Shown here: positions 22,701 to 33,500 of the stretch, piece by piece
Numbering within the stretch: position 1 is the first letter of the stretch
Layout: each line of letters begins with the position of its first letter
Assembly: GCA_036346255.1 (NCBI GenBank)
Contig: CM070618.1
Coordinates: forward strand, 81,168,428 to 81,232,427
Source of the DNA: Ampelocalamus luodianensis
Taxonomy: Eukaryota > Streptophyta > Magnoliopsida > Poales > Poaceae
DNA: 64,000 nt
Direction of reading: 5' to 3'
Program-made: the position numbers and the translations under genes
Notes under the pieces: model-generated
What the model saw: the letters and a program-made list of their open reading frames with translations, nothing else
The model's database searches: none
What the model was told of the DNA's origin: nothing

Positions 22701-25506
22701 GGTGATAGGTGGTTAACAGATATATTGATGAAGGAATTGCAGAGCTTGTACCTGGTGTGCTGTTCATTGATGAGGTATCATCTTATTTTAGCTTCATGAT
22801 TGAAAAATATACTGTTCTGAGTAGGCTCATTTTGGATTGAAAAAAAAAATCAAATATGAACGAGCTTGGTTTTGTTTTTGTCAGCTTTCCCTATTGTCAA
22901 ACATACAGTGGGTTGCTTACCTTGTGGAGTAGTGCTGCTCGGTTTAACTTGTTGATTGTTGTTGTACTAAATGGTAGAATTATGCTTTACTGTGATTCGT
23001 TTTAATTAATGACAAGAACTTTATTCACAGGTCCACATGCTGGACATTGAATGCTTCTCTTATCTTAATCGTGCACTGGAGAGCTCATTATCACCAATTG
23101 TGATACTTGCTACGAACAGAGGAATATGTAATGTAAGGTAAGCAATTTGAATTACCATTTGAAGCACTCTGCACTTTAACTGCAATACCGGAATAAATAC
23201 TGCCTTTTGTCTACTAGTATGCTCCTCATACATTTTACAACTCTTGTTATGCTTGTATCCAGAGGAACCGATATGACAAGTCCACATGGTATACCAGTAG
23301 ACCTTCTAGATAGGTTGGTGATTATACGGACAGAAACATATGGTCCTACCGAGATGATCCAGGTTCCTATTTTGGGTCTTATATCTGTTAGGATTTTCTG
23401 TCTACAAATGTGTCTGATGTTTGTTCATTGCGCTTTGCAGATACTGGCTATTAGAGCACAAGTGGAAGAGATTGAGATTGATGAAGAAAGTCTTGCATTT
23501 TTAGGAGAGATTGGACAGCAGACATCTTTGAGGTATGAATCTTATTGTTACTGTTCCTGGTTATGTCCGCACCTTAGTGTCCTATGCGAATATTTCAAAT
23601 GCGGTGGATACTGTAGCACAGTGTTAGGAAAGCATTACCTTTCCCAATACGAATATATATTTCCTTAAATAGTTGATTAGTTTCCTTGTATACGGAGTAG
23701 GTAATTGAAAATATTATCTATTAGTTAGGAAGGCTATCTACTAGTTAGGAAGGTAATCTATTAGTTAGAAAGGTCATTATTTAGATTGATTTTATTCATA
23801 ATTGTTAAAAGAGCTCTCTATATAAGGAGGCTTATTATAATTGTTGGCATTAAGCAATGAGAATACAATAGTCTAAGTCTCAATCCCCTTCATCTCTCCA
23901 ATGTATAGTCTTCCCTCTCCCCTAGCAGCCGACGCCACCCGACTATCCTCTTGGTGATGTTTACTCCTATGATCTAAGAATCATAGCAACCTGGTATCAG
24001 AGTCAATACCATGGTTTCTGCTGCCGAGAATTTCAATGCCATGAGGGCCACCCTCAACGAGATGAGTACCGGCGTAGACGACATGAAAGCCATCTTGGCA
24101 GACATGGCGGATATGGTGGCCAAGCTGATTGAAAAGGAGGAGGAGGAGGCACGGGCAGCAGCTGCTGTGCGATCTGCGCAGCCGGAGGCATCTCTGATTT
24201 CGCCCGTGACTTCTGCATCGTCGACCTCCCTGCCTGTGGTTGCCCAAACGGTGCCCTCGCCGAGGAAGAAGGCCACTGCCCAACGACTGTCTTCTCCACG
24301 CGACCAGCCGACATCTATTGGAGCGTTGCGGACTATCTTCCATGCAATGTTCCGTTGGCGTCACGATCTCTCGTTAACATGGGGTCTCCTAGGGCTTCAA
24401 CCAGGGCCGCCACCACAGCTCGAGGACGAACTGTCGCAAAAGGAGGGGAGTAGTGTCATGGGCTGGGGTACTGTTCATGCATATGAACAGTACTATGGAT
24501 ACTGTAGCACGGTGTTAGGAAAGCATTACCTTTCCCAATACGAATATCTATTTTCTTAAATAGTTGATTAGTTTCCTTGTATACGGAATAGGTAATTGGA
24601 AAGGTTATCTACTAGTTAGGAAGACTATCTACTAGTTAGGAAGGTCATCTATTAGTTAGGAAGGTTATTATTTAGATTAATTTTATCCATAATTGTTAAA
24701 AGAGCTTTCTATATAAGGAGGCTTATTGTAATCGTTGGCATTAAGCAATGAGAATACAATAGTCTAAGTCTCAATCCCCTTCGTCTCCCCAATCTATAGT
24801 CTTCCCTCTCCCCTAGCAGCCGACGTCACCTGACTATCCTCCCGGTGATGTTTACCCCAATGATCTAAGAATCATAACAGGAAGAGATTGAGATTGATGA
24901 AGAAAGTCTTGCATTTTTAGGAGAGATTGGACAGCAGACATCTTTGAGGTATGAATCTTATTGTTATTGTTCCTGGTTATGTCCGCACCTTAGTGTCCTA
25001 TGCGAATATTTCAAATGCGGCATTCAAAGAGAGAATTTGGCTGGAATTTATGTTGAACGGATTATGTTGATTTTTTGGAAATTTGGCCAGCTCCCCGTCT
25101 TCTGGCTGTTTTCCCACTTTTGGTGTTCTACTATGATAATTTTATTATTTTTCTCTCTCTAGTCTAAGCATCGATCACACTGTACGGTTCGTTATCAACA
25201 AGCCATTTTATTGGTGTAGTTAGTGATGGTCGTAGTCGATCGTGAATCTCTCTGCAGACATGCTATTCAGCTGCTATCACCTGCTAGCGTAGTTGCGAAG
25301 ACTAATGGGAGAGAGAAGATCTGTAAGGTATGTACCGGATTTCATTAGGATATTGTCTCATCCTTGCTTCATCTTATTCTTACAAGCTTATGTTATGAAC
25401 CCATGACCTCTATCAGGCTGATCTTGAGGAAGTCAGTGCTCTCTATTTGGACGCCAAATCCTCGGCTCGTCTGCTTCAGGAGCAGCAAGAAAGATACATC
25501 ACCTAA
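16727..25506 (+). CDS. RUVBL1: RuvB-like 1 (Pontin/TIP49a) AAA+ ATPase, 12 exons, 455 codons
   Basis: ATPase subunit that pairs with RuvB-like 2 in INO80/SWR1 chromatin remodellers, histone acetyltransferase complexes, R2TP and snoRNP assembly; nuclear and cytosolic. Exons: 16727-16807, 16934-17122, 18373-18504, 18683-18832, 21553-21708, 22462-22596, 22709-22774, 23031-23137, 23263-23362, 23441-23532, 25258-25327, 25417-25506. All introns are GT..AG and the frame stays open to TAA. The start MRIEEVQSASKQQRIA aligns with known N-termini. Walker A is GPPATGKT (residues 70-77); the alanine is usual in plant orthologues. Walker B LFIDEVH (299-305) is split by intron 7, and sensor I is ATNRG (330-334). 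The region between the Walker motifs matches the family's inserted DNA/RNA-binding domain. Human RUVBL1 has 456 residues, so the length is normal. Introns 4 and 10 hold retroelements, and the 3' part of exon 10 is duplicated downstream. Confidence 0.96.
19390..21431 (+). mobile_element. Non-autonomous short-LTR (copia-type) retroelement in RUVBL1 intron 4
   Basis: Near-identical LTRs lie at 19390-19506 and 21314-21431. Both start TGTTAGAGATATGTTAGAG, contain TATATATATTGGCCATTGG and end near ATTCA(T)nAACA. The primer site TGGTATCAGAGCG follows at 19507, and a polypurine tract (GCGGGGGG) precedes the second LTR. The 1.8-kb interior has no gag or pol. It is strongly GC-rich at the left (19540-20420), with long overlapping open frames and no recognised domain. 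No matching target site duplication was found. The LTR resembles the one at 39622-39761 in size and in its TTGGCCC block, so the two are probably related families. Confidence 0.85.
20814..20965. repeat. 48-bp tandem repeat, about three copies
   Basis: Copies start at 20814, 20862 and 20910. The unit begins GCGCTTCTTCTGCACTG and contains CTTCTTGTGCATTGCGCC. It lies inside the non-autonomous element in RUVBL1 intron 4. A decaying partial copy continues to about 21000. Confidence 0.8.
23464..23604 (+). repeat. 141-bp direct repeat, upstream copy (includes end of exon 10)
   Basis: Starts GGAAGAGATTGAG inside exon 10 and runs through the exon 10 donor into intron 10, ending AAATGCGG. It is matched by 24880-25020 with one difference, C or T in TTGTTAYTGTTCC. 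Confidence 0.95.
23605..24879 (+). mobile_element. Internally deleted, 5'-truncated gypsy (chromovirus-type) element in RUVBL1 intron 10
   Basis: The left LTR is 23605-23988 and the right LTR 24454-24879. The right copy starts TGTCATGGGCTGGGG and ends AATCATAACA; the left copy lacks the first 42 bases and begins at TGGATACTG. The primer site TGGTATCAGAGTC is at 23992. An open frame from 24011 encodes a Gag N-terminus with a coiled-coil-like acidic helix (KLIEKEEEEARAA). It passes directly into QLEDELSQKEG, the extreme C-terminus of chromovirus Pol, followed by a GGAGGGGAG polypurine tract. Most of gag and all of pol are therefore deleted. Each LTR carries 3-4 tandem copies of a 22-bp ATCTAnTAGTTAGGAAGG unit. 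The whole lies between 141-bp direct repeats instead of a 5-bp duplication. Confidence 0.88.
24880..25020 (+). repeat. 141-bp direct repeat, downstream copy (partial exon 10)
   Basis: Copies the last 69 bases of exon 10 and the first 72 of intron 10. It follows directly on the LTR end ATAACA. The bases AACAG at the junction happen to form a weak 3' splice site in front of the exon copy, and the copied donor GGTATG is intact. Confidence 0.95.
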
Positions 25507-25835
25507 ATTTCTCCTGCTGTTCAACTATGCCTCCAAGAAGAAGATTCAGCTGTCGGCTCTAGTCATTCCACTGTCCCCCTCTGGCTCAACTTGGTAGCAG
25601 GTGCGAACATTTCTTCCGGAGCAAACTGGGGGGAATGATTTTTGTGGCACCCGCACTCTGGACTTCTATTAGTCTCTAGAGAAAAACTCAATTCCGGCAT
25701 ATTGCTTGCCACATTACTGTTTGCTGATTAGATTGTGTAAGAATTATCGTGACTTCTATTAGTCTCTAGAGAAAAACTTCACAAAATATTATGTCCAAGT
25801 GCAGGGTAAGCTTACTTCTCCCCGTTGAGGGCCTC
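25507..25835 (+). other. 3' UTR and downstream region of RuvB-like 1
   Basis: Non-coding sequence following the stop codon. The phrase GACTTCTATTAGTCTCTAGAGAAAAACT occurs twice (near 25661 and 25750) as a short direct repeat. No exact poly(A) site was assigned. Confidence 0.45.
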
Positions 25836-26240
25836 CTTGGAATGTGGGAATATAAAAACATAAGAATAGAAAAGACATAAAAACATAAGAATAGAAAAAA
25901 CGTAGGATTGGAGTGTCATGACTTACTGTATCCTACAGGAAACAAAACCACATGAATTGCTCAAAAGAAAAATGCAGGAATTTTGAGTTTAGATATTACT
26001 TGATCAGAGAGAGTGAAGAGAGAGTGCATTGGATTTCTCATCGGAAAAATAACATGAGGTTTGAGCTCGTACGTGTTCATTTCCCTATGTAATTGGAGGT
26101 ATAGGAATGCATTTCATAGTAATTTGACAACTCTCTATTCGTATGTCTCAAACAACCATCCTAGGAAAAAAATTCCGAAGGATTAGAATTCTCCAAAATT
26201 TCTATAAAATTCCGCCAATCCAAAATGTCTAGAGGGCAAT
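25836..26240. mobile_element. Probable MITE of about 400 bp
   Basis: The left end GGGCCTCCTTGGAATGTGGG and the right end TCCAAAATGTCTAGAGGGC are imperfectly inverted. The interior is AT-rich with GGAATT-type phrases, as in rice MITEs whose ends read GGGCCTCTTTGG. No target site duplication was recognised and the borders are approximate. Confidence 0.5.
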
Positions 26241-27068
26241 AATATTAGCTAGTAGTTCCTATGTTACGTACGTACGGTGCCTACATATTCTCTAAAAATA
26301 CGGTTGACAATATTCTACATCTTTGATTTGATTAGTCCATTTCCTGCGGCAACGCGAAGGCATCTTAATTTTCAGCCTCCTGTCATGTCGTTCAACGTTC
26401 CAGTGTCTCCTGTATGGCGAGTGCCCTTTTCTTCCATGTCACGATGACAATCTAAAGACGGTTTCTTGATCTTTCAGAGAGCGATATGCCTTGAAACTTG
26501 CTCGATTCTTCTACTGTTTTCAGCTCTGCGAAATTCCATGCCCATGAGAAGAGACGAAAATGTGAAGCAATGTTGTATTGTAAATCTCACTCTCCAGATA
26601 GAAGACTCATCATACACGCATTGGTGAAAAATACTAAATACGCATGCATGCATGTGCATTGCAGCTTCCATTTTTCTTTCTTTCTTTTTCCTTTGCAAAT
26701 TGAACGATAAGCTAGCCAGCCTCAGCACTGCACAGTACGAAAGCTAAGCACCAGCCTGTGCAAAAAAAATATGTAGCACTCGCTCGATCGAGCCCTGACA
26801 CGGCATCGCCGTTCACCTCACATATATACGCGCTGCTCTTCTCCGTCCGTTGCTTCGATTAGATCTCGGCGACAACAACGTGAAGGCGCGACAAATGACG
26901 CACGCGATGACACCAATTCGCCTGCAAGGCGACACCCAGCCCGATCGGCATCATATCTATCAGCCCGCACATATGGCGCACATCGGCTGCCAAATAACAT
27001 CAAATCCATGTACTCAAATGCACTAATTCTGCATATTTGGCCGCCTTCCCATCAGGTTAAATTGGCTG
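26241..27068. other. Intergenic, no feature seen
   Basis: No supported gene. It contains GCATGCATGCATG alternation near 26645 and a pyrimidine-rich patch. Short open frames lack any recognisable motif. Confidence 0.4.
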
Positions 27069-27349
27069 TTAGAGCATCTTAGTGTATTGAATCGATTCCT
27101 ACTAATAATTGGGATTCACGTTACATTAAAAAACCACAAAACAATAATATTATCTCTCAACCGTACTCTCTCTCCTATGTAGTTGTTTATCGCTCATATA
27201 AGTTGTTTAATGTTTTGCATCGACTCCTAAGTAGAGTCCGGTTCAATGTATTTTTTTTTGAAATCGACCCCTCCAATGTATTGAATCGATTCAATGCCTT
27301 CTCTCTCCTCATTTGAACCAGCTAAAACACAACATTGGAGATAGTCTTA
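27069..27349. mobile_element. 275-bp Tourist-like MITE, TSD TTA
   Basis: The ends are GAGCATCTTAGTGTATTG (27072) and CAACATTGGAGATAGTC (ending 27346). They are imperfect inverted repeats flanked by TTA at 27069-27071 and 27347-27349. The phrase TGTATTGAATCGATTC occurs near both ends. There is no coding capacity. Confidence 0.65.
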
Positions 27350-29287
27350 GATGCCGATCAGTGCCAAATTTCCGGTAAGACGTGCGTACTAGGTACATTG
27401 CACCCCAGGGATGGAGCATGGCCTCGGCCAACCTGGCCTGTGCCCCTTCGCATTTCAGAAGAAAAAAAAATTAACAGCATATATACAGTTCATAGTCAAT
27501 CTAATTTAGTTAGGTTAGATCCATTTAGAAGACCATTGTTGATGCCTACCACTAGTTATGATACTACTCAGCGAGATAACAACTTTAATCGTGCGGCGGC
27601 GAAGCACGAAAGCAGCAGACGAGGCGACAAGGAGCTGGCCGCTGGTGCGTTACGGGCTTGCCGCGGCCGGGCCCAGCGGTGATGACAGATGTGCAACTGA
27701 CGGCGGGAGAGTAAGTCTGTACGTCAAGCAACGAGTGCAGACAGTAGTGAGCAGTGTGCTTCTGAATTTGCTTTGATCTTTGATCCCCTTAAGATTTTAC
27801 TCAAGTTCCGTCACTGATTGCACCTTGCAGCTCTTAGATCACACTATTGGAATTGAAGTGTCGTCGATCAAGAACTTGTGATCCAGATTGGATCAGTTTT
27901 GTGAATTGTAATGCGTGGTCTTTTTCTGTGGATAGGGGAACTGGAAATATCTCGCACAGAAGGAGTAGGTGACAAGTCCTTTTGCTCTTTAGTCTCTGGT
28001 TTTTGTTCTGCTTACACATTTTATGTGGCTCGTATAGAGCATAGACGGTGTGCTTTGGCCATTTGCAGCTCTTGTGTCATGGATTCTATGATTGCATGTA
28101 CCTAGCTACTTAGCTAGTGAGAAAGACAAAGATGATAGTAGTTTTGTTTGTCCTGTTTGGTTTTGATCAAGGGGAAGAAGAGCTACGAACTTATCGTAGT
28201 ACTGGGCTACTGCACCGTGAAAGGAATCTGACATATTGGATGCCCATTTGATTGCACTGTGCTGGTACGCTGTACCTGTACGAGCTGGTCAATCATTTGT
28301 ACGGCTGCAATTTGGCCGCCCATTGGGCGGCCACCACGTGTACCCCTCAAGAACGAGAGATGATTGATGTGATAAAAATGATGAAGCAGCGTGACCTGGA
28401 GCATTCCCATATTCCAGGAGCAGCCAGGCTTAATTCCCAGCCACATTTCGCCCATATATCCGGAGTACTGACCAATAGTGAATTACTGATGACGCTACAG
28501 GGGTGTGTATCTATACCTCAAATTCATTGATCTACATGTATGATGTTCATTCGTAATTTATGAGTTTTTTTTTTCAGAAAAAATATGTTCGTTCGTAATT
28601 TATATATTAAAATGATCTTTTTTTTTTTAAAAAAAAAATGCGTGCCTCTAACACTGCCAATTGCCATCGTTTTAATTGTTAGGAAAATTCAGCATGCAAT
28701 GCTTGACTAGCTACAATCTAGATTATCGTCTCACTTTAACTATTTCTACACAATGTGATGCTCGTCGCTATCGACACTTGAGATACAATCTGTGCGTACA
28801 GGATTAATGCTTTCGATGAGGCAGGGAGAACACTTGTCGCGAATCTAACCTAGTCACCATCCATCGGACGGCCCCAAGGGTGCATGCCATTAATTTGTTT
28901 CTGATTGGCACGACGGAGGATGCGAATCGAAATCAAACCGCGCAAAAACCAGAGAGACAGGGTAAGGTGAGGTGACGGGTGGTTGGCCCGGAAAAATCCC
29001 TTCCATCACCTCTCGCCGAATCGGGGGGCGGCGCCCACGTGAGCCGCCCCCACATGCTGACATCTCCCTCCCCTCCCCCTCCCTTATTTCTACCTCCCCA
29101 CAGGTGTTACTCGTCACGCTCTCGTACGTTAATCTACTCCTCGGCGTCCTCGCCATCCATCCATCGTCTCCAACTTCTAATTAATCGACTGGGGGATGCT
29201 TCCGAAGCTTCGATCTCCATCGATCTCTCTCGATAAGGAAGTTTCGATCTGATCTGCGCGCGCGACCGAGCTAGCCAGGTGGTGGCC
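27350..29287. other. Intergenic region upstream of the small 3-exon gene
   Basis: No supported coding region. About 40 bp at 27867-27907 (AACTTGTGATCCAGATTGG and its surroundings) recurs at 33806-33847. A homopolymer-rich T/A patch lies at 28560-28640. From 28900 the sequence becomes GC-rich, and a strong pyrimidine tract (CTCCCTCCCCTCCCCCTCCC) lies at about 29066, plausibly in the promoter or 5' UTR of the gene at 29288. Confidence 0.45.
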
Positions 29288-30067
29288 ATGGACGACGACT
29301 CCTCGTCCCCAGCTTCGTACATCCGATTGGTACGTACGTTCGTTCAGTATGATCTGCTCTAGCTCCCGGCTAAGATGAACCATTTTCATTTGCTTCAGTA
29401 TGGTGATCGCCATGTACATATACATGCATGCAGGTGCAGCATCTGATTGAGAAGTGCATCTGCTACAGCATGAACAAGGAGGAATGCATGGAGGCGCTGG
29501 AGAAGCACGCCAAGATCAAGCCTGTCATTACCTCCACCGGTAATATCTGCATTCATATGCTTTGCTTCGATCTCTAGTTTCGAAGTTTCCGACGCACACG
29601 CCAAGTTTATGCATGCACAGGGCCTCGGACCGGCCAGCCATGACCCAACCTGTGTTCTTATTAATATGGATTTTTTTTTGTCTCCTTCAGAAATTTTAAG
29701 TGGGAATTTGAGACTGAGCCTCGGGCCATTGCCCAGAGGCCCGAGGCCCAGCTCCGCCACTATGCATGCATGTTTAATTAGCACCTTCCTTGCTTGCATA
29801 TGTTGCATGTATGCAAAAGAGACTACTAGCTTTGATCAATGCATTGTGCATGTTAAGTTGTTTAGTGATGGCAATATGTATGGGTTCAGATGTCCCTATC
29901 CCTAAGTTTCGTTTTAATGTCCGTGGACAGTGTGGAAGGAGCTGGAGAAGGAGAACAGGGAGTTCTTCGAGACGTACAAGAAGGATCGAGAAGAGGAGTC
30001 GACGCAGAAGAGTAGCTCTTCAGAACAGGCGTCTGCTTCCAAGAGCTCAGACGACGACGACGACTAG
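29288..30067 (+). CDS. Small plant protein of unknown function (A_thal_3526/TIGR01589 type), 94 aa
   Basis: Exons are 29288-29329, 29434-29539 and 29931-30067, with GT..AG introns of 104 and 391 bp. The second junction splits the valine codon before WKELEKEN. The 94-residue product starts MDDDSSSPASYIRL. Its core, roughly residues 11-68, includes VQHLIEKCICYSMNKEECME, then ALEKHAKIKPVITSTVW, then KELEKENREFFETYKK. This is the conserved block of the plant-specific A_thal_3526 (TIGR01589) family. The tail is serine- and lysine-rich and ends in five aspartates. There is no signal peptide or membrane segment. Family function is not known to me. The core looks helical and the charged tail disordered, which fits a small adaptor, but that is inference. 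The frame is undamaged. Confidence 0.9.
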
Positions 30068-31354
30068 CTCCTTACGTATGGTACATAGAACTATGGAAAT
30101 AAATTCCCACAGCCGTCGTGCGGTGTAATTAAACTCTATACGTCTGTAGTAGGAGCCTTGCTAGTTAGTGCGCGTGCTCAAACTGGCCTGGACGATCGAT
30201 CGATCGAGCATTGACTGGTCCAAATGATTCAGAATCGGATCGTCTCGATCGGTCCATCTGTCGTCTGTAGCAGCTAGGTGTTGCATGCACGTGGAGGACA
30301 AATGGACATCCACCGATGACGTTTAGCCGCGCGCCTGTGTGAGCGGCCAGTTACTGTCAGAATAAAGCTGCTCTTGTCCTCTGCCTGGTTATTCAGTTAC
30401 TGTACTCTACGAAGACTACGATCGAGCCACGAGCCGTCGGCGATCAAACCAAACTCGCGCGCCCGAGGTTTCTCCCGCTCATTTGCCGCGGCGTGCGCGC
30501 GAGCGGCGACCGGTCGAGCTCGACGTCTACGGTGGTGCCCGCGCTCCATGGAATCGGTAATCAAACGCGCCTGCGTGCCGGCCGCTCGGTGCTAGATGCG
30601 ATCGATGCACTTGCTGCGCGCTGCATCGGCCACACACGCAAAAAGCCTAGCTTTGGAAAGTCGCCGTCGATCTCTACGTACCCGGCCGGGACAGGAGTAG
30701 GGTGATATGGAACTGCGAGTGTGCGCGTGCGTCGAATGCGCTTTCGTGCAGAGCGTACGTACGTAGAGACAAACTCGCGCATCCCGTGCCGTGGCCTTCG
30801 TTCGTTCACGCCTCCGCTGCCTGCAGTACGCACGCACGCTAGCTGTTGTCGGCTGCCATTAGCTTCGGTCTATCCTGTTGTCAATTGTCATGCTAGCTAG
30901 CTTTCACGCGCGGTTTTGTCATGCTTCACATGCTAGTATATCTATAGCGAGCTAGTGCCAGATTCCAGTCACGATGACTGAGCCATCGATGGTGTGAGCT
31001 AGCTAGCCAGAGGGAGTGGTTGATTTCTCTTCTCCACTGGCAACGCATACTGTTCAACTTCAATTAATCCAAGGGAGCAACTAGCGCTCGACATACGATG
31101 AGATGTTCTCATCGTACACTCTGGTACAACATTTGTACATATATAATGTTTGCAACAATTTTAATCTATGTGTGCAAAAAAAAACCCCCACAAGTAACAA
31201 TACAATACCAAGAAAAAAAGACTGAAAAAAATCATATTATCACTGAAAAATGCATAAAACCATCAGTATAGAACCTAGTCGTGCTTTAAAACCAATTCAA
31301 ATATCCCGATCAAACAAACTTGATGTTACAACCTTTGAAAATAATGGTGACAAT
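30068..31354. other. 3' UTR and intergenic region
   Basis: The first part is the 3' UTR of the small gene. The remainder is non-coding, with GATCGATCGATCG near 30193 and several GTACGTACGT and GCTAGCTAGC palindromic runs. Short frames at 30374-30840 overlap on opposite strands and carry no domain. 31100-31330 is AT-rich with CAACA phrases and continues on the far side of the CACTA element. Confidence 0.45.
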
Positions 31355-32525
31355 CACTAGTATAAAACAGCCAATAGTAGACGCCTCATCATAGACGGTT
31401 AAAATGGAACCATCTGTGTTGGGTCTGTCGGGCCTATCACAGACGGTTTGTAGTATCACAGACGGTTCTATTAAAAAACCGTCTGTGATAATCTCTAGTA
31501 TCATAGACGGTTCTTAAATAGAACCGTCTATGATAATTCACAAGCGGTTCTATTAAAAAAACCGTCTGTGATACTGGAGATTATCACAAACGGTTTTTTA
31601 ATAGAACCGTCTGTGATACTATCACAGACGGTTCTTATTACGAACCGTCTGTGATAAGTACCTCATCATAGACGGTTGGTGATACGAGCCGTCTATGATA
31701 TGTGATTCACAACGCGGGAGTTCGAAAATTTTGAATGCGTGTGCGGGAGTAGCAGGAGTCCTTCCTCCTCCTCTTGCCGCTCGTCCTCCCCTCGATGGCC
31801 GGCCGGCGTCTCCCCCATCGGCTCTCCTCCCGCGCCGCCCCCATCCCGGCGCCGGCCCTCCTCCCTCCGGTGCCGCATGTCCTTCCCCCCGCCGGCTTCT
31901 CCTAGATCGAGGTATACATGTGTGCTTGAATATAGTTTTGTGATTGAATGTGTGCTTGAATATAGTTTTGTGATTGAATGGATGGGGAACAATGTGGCTT
32001 GATGATCTGACAAATGCTTCAATTTGCAACCCTTGTAGTGACTAATCTAATCGACGCCGGGGATATCGGGGAGGGATAGACCAACGACTTCCTCCGCGAC
32101 ATCTAGGAGCTGCGGGCCAAGGCGGCGGAGGCAGCGAAGCCCAAGCTGGCGACGTGGCCGGGAGGAAGGAGGGCGGGGATGAGGATAAGGATGTGCCTTT
32201 CGAGAAGCTCCGCGACGAGGACAAGATCATAGCCTTCTTCAGAAGGCTCATGAGCGAGTGGAGCCAGGAGGTGGACGAGGTGCCGGAGGCGGAGAGGCGG
32301 ACGGCCAAGGGGAATACATTTAGTATTTTTTTGCAGTTGAAAAAACTATCACAGACGATTCTTGTTCAGAACCGTCTGTGAAAATATACTATCACAGACG
32401 GTTCGAAAGTAGAATCGTCTGTGATAACAGGCGTTATCACAGACGAACTTTTTCAGCCGGTTCGGAAAACCGTCTGTGATGACGGTTCCAAACCGTCTGT
32501 GATGAGGCTGTGTGTAGTAGTGAAT
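31352..32525. mobile_element. Non-autonomous CACTA element, TSD AAT
   Basis: Spans 31355-32522 (1168 bp). It starts CACTAGTATAAAACAGCC and ends GGCTGTGTGTAGTAGTG, whose complement starts CACTACTACACACAGCC. AAT at 31352-31354 and 32523-32525 is the expected three-base duplication. Both subterminal zones carry many copies of TCACAGACGGTT in both orientations, often as hairpins. This is the usual transposase-binding architecture of CACTA elements. There is no transposase. The middle holds GC-rich captured sequence, including a PRP18 fragment. Confidence 0.93.
32053..32315 (+). pseudogene. Captured PRP18 pre-mRNA splicing factor fragment inside the CACTA element
   Basis: PRP18 acts in the second catalytic step of pre-mRNA splicing. 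Here about 85 codons survive. One frame reads TNDFLRDI then ELRAKAAEAAKPK, interrupted by TAG at 32077-32079 and 32104-32106. After a frame change near 32140 it continues DVPFEKLRDEDKIIAFFRRL, then MSEWSQEVDEVPEAERRTAKG. These are recognisable PRP18 blocks in the correct order, without the start or the conserved C-terminal domain. Both stops sit where CAG glutamine codons would fit, consistent with C-to-T decay. GC-rich sequence at 31740-31915, ending at a GT, may be a second captured piece whose origin I do not recognise. Confidence 0.78.
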
Positions 32526-33500
32526 ATAAAATAATTGTTGCCACATTTTTGAAAGGTACTGAAACAAACCAGGGTGGATCAGAACGGTATAGACCACGAA
32601 GGAAATTTGGGGATGAATCAGAATTGTCTGCACAACATCTGAAACCATGGGTGAATGAATGAGGATGAAACAACTAATTCGATCCAGTGTAACAAAAAAA
32701 ATTCAGAAGCACAACAATTAGTTCCTAAATTTGCAACAAAACTTTGGTCCCAAAGCAACAAACACAGAATCGGTAAACAAAAATATACAACAAATTTGAA
32801 CTATTTAAGCAACAAATACAAGAACCTATTGCAACAAAAATCAAACCTTGTTGCAACAACAAAGAAACTATCTAAACATCTTCAACTTTTGAGTGTGGCG
32901 TATTGCAACATCCAGAAATAGTAGCCGCAACAATACAACTTACTGATTACAACATTTTTTTATTATAATCTCGAGGAGGAGGTGGCCAGTCCACACCATC
33001 GTCTTCGTCACCGGTGAGCCCGGATCCACACGGGCTTGATGATGTGAGTTTGCCAATATGAGCTCAGTGGCAGAAGCATGCGTGATGGTGGTCACATCAT
33101 GGTGAGGCGTGCAAGGGTGGTTGCGGGTGGCTTCATCGTAGCTCGCTGGAGGAGCTCGACCATAGCTCGTTAGAGCAGTAGAGTGGCCTCAATCAGGGAT
33201 ATGAGGATGGTGCCCTCACATGAGGGACGACGACGAGCTCTCGAGGGCTCTGATCTCTGACCTGCACTTATGCTCCAGCCGTGGTGAGAGAGAGAGACAG
33301 GGAGGAAGGGAGGAAGAGGAACAAGGAGGAGCACACGAGCTCCTGCCATCCGCGGCCATGGCGAGAGAGATGGAAGGGCTGAGAGAGAGGCGGGGAAGAG
33401 AGAAGCTTTGGTCTGACTTGTGTTATGCTTCACTAGTTGGAAAAGAGACTAGAAGCAGTAGGAGTCAAAAAGGTGGGGAGGTCATCACGTGAGCATAGAT
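32526..33500. repeat. CAACA-rich repeat sequence flanking the CACTA element
   Basis: 32530-32960 is rich in GCAACAAAA and CAACAA phrases, like 35470-35770 and 37281-37400, which flank the solo LTR further on. 33000-33440 is GC-richer with a (GA)n-type patch near 33285. The two zones look like two relics of one element class, which I cannot name. No gene is supported. Confidence 0.4.

Noticed and set aside
24011..24559. 182-codon open frame as a separate host gene
   Set aside because: It starts after a primer site and ends with the chromovirus Pol terminus, so it is the remnant of a deleted retroelement. Its last codons run into the LTR.
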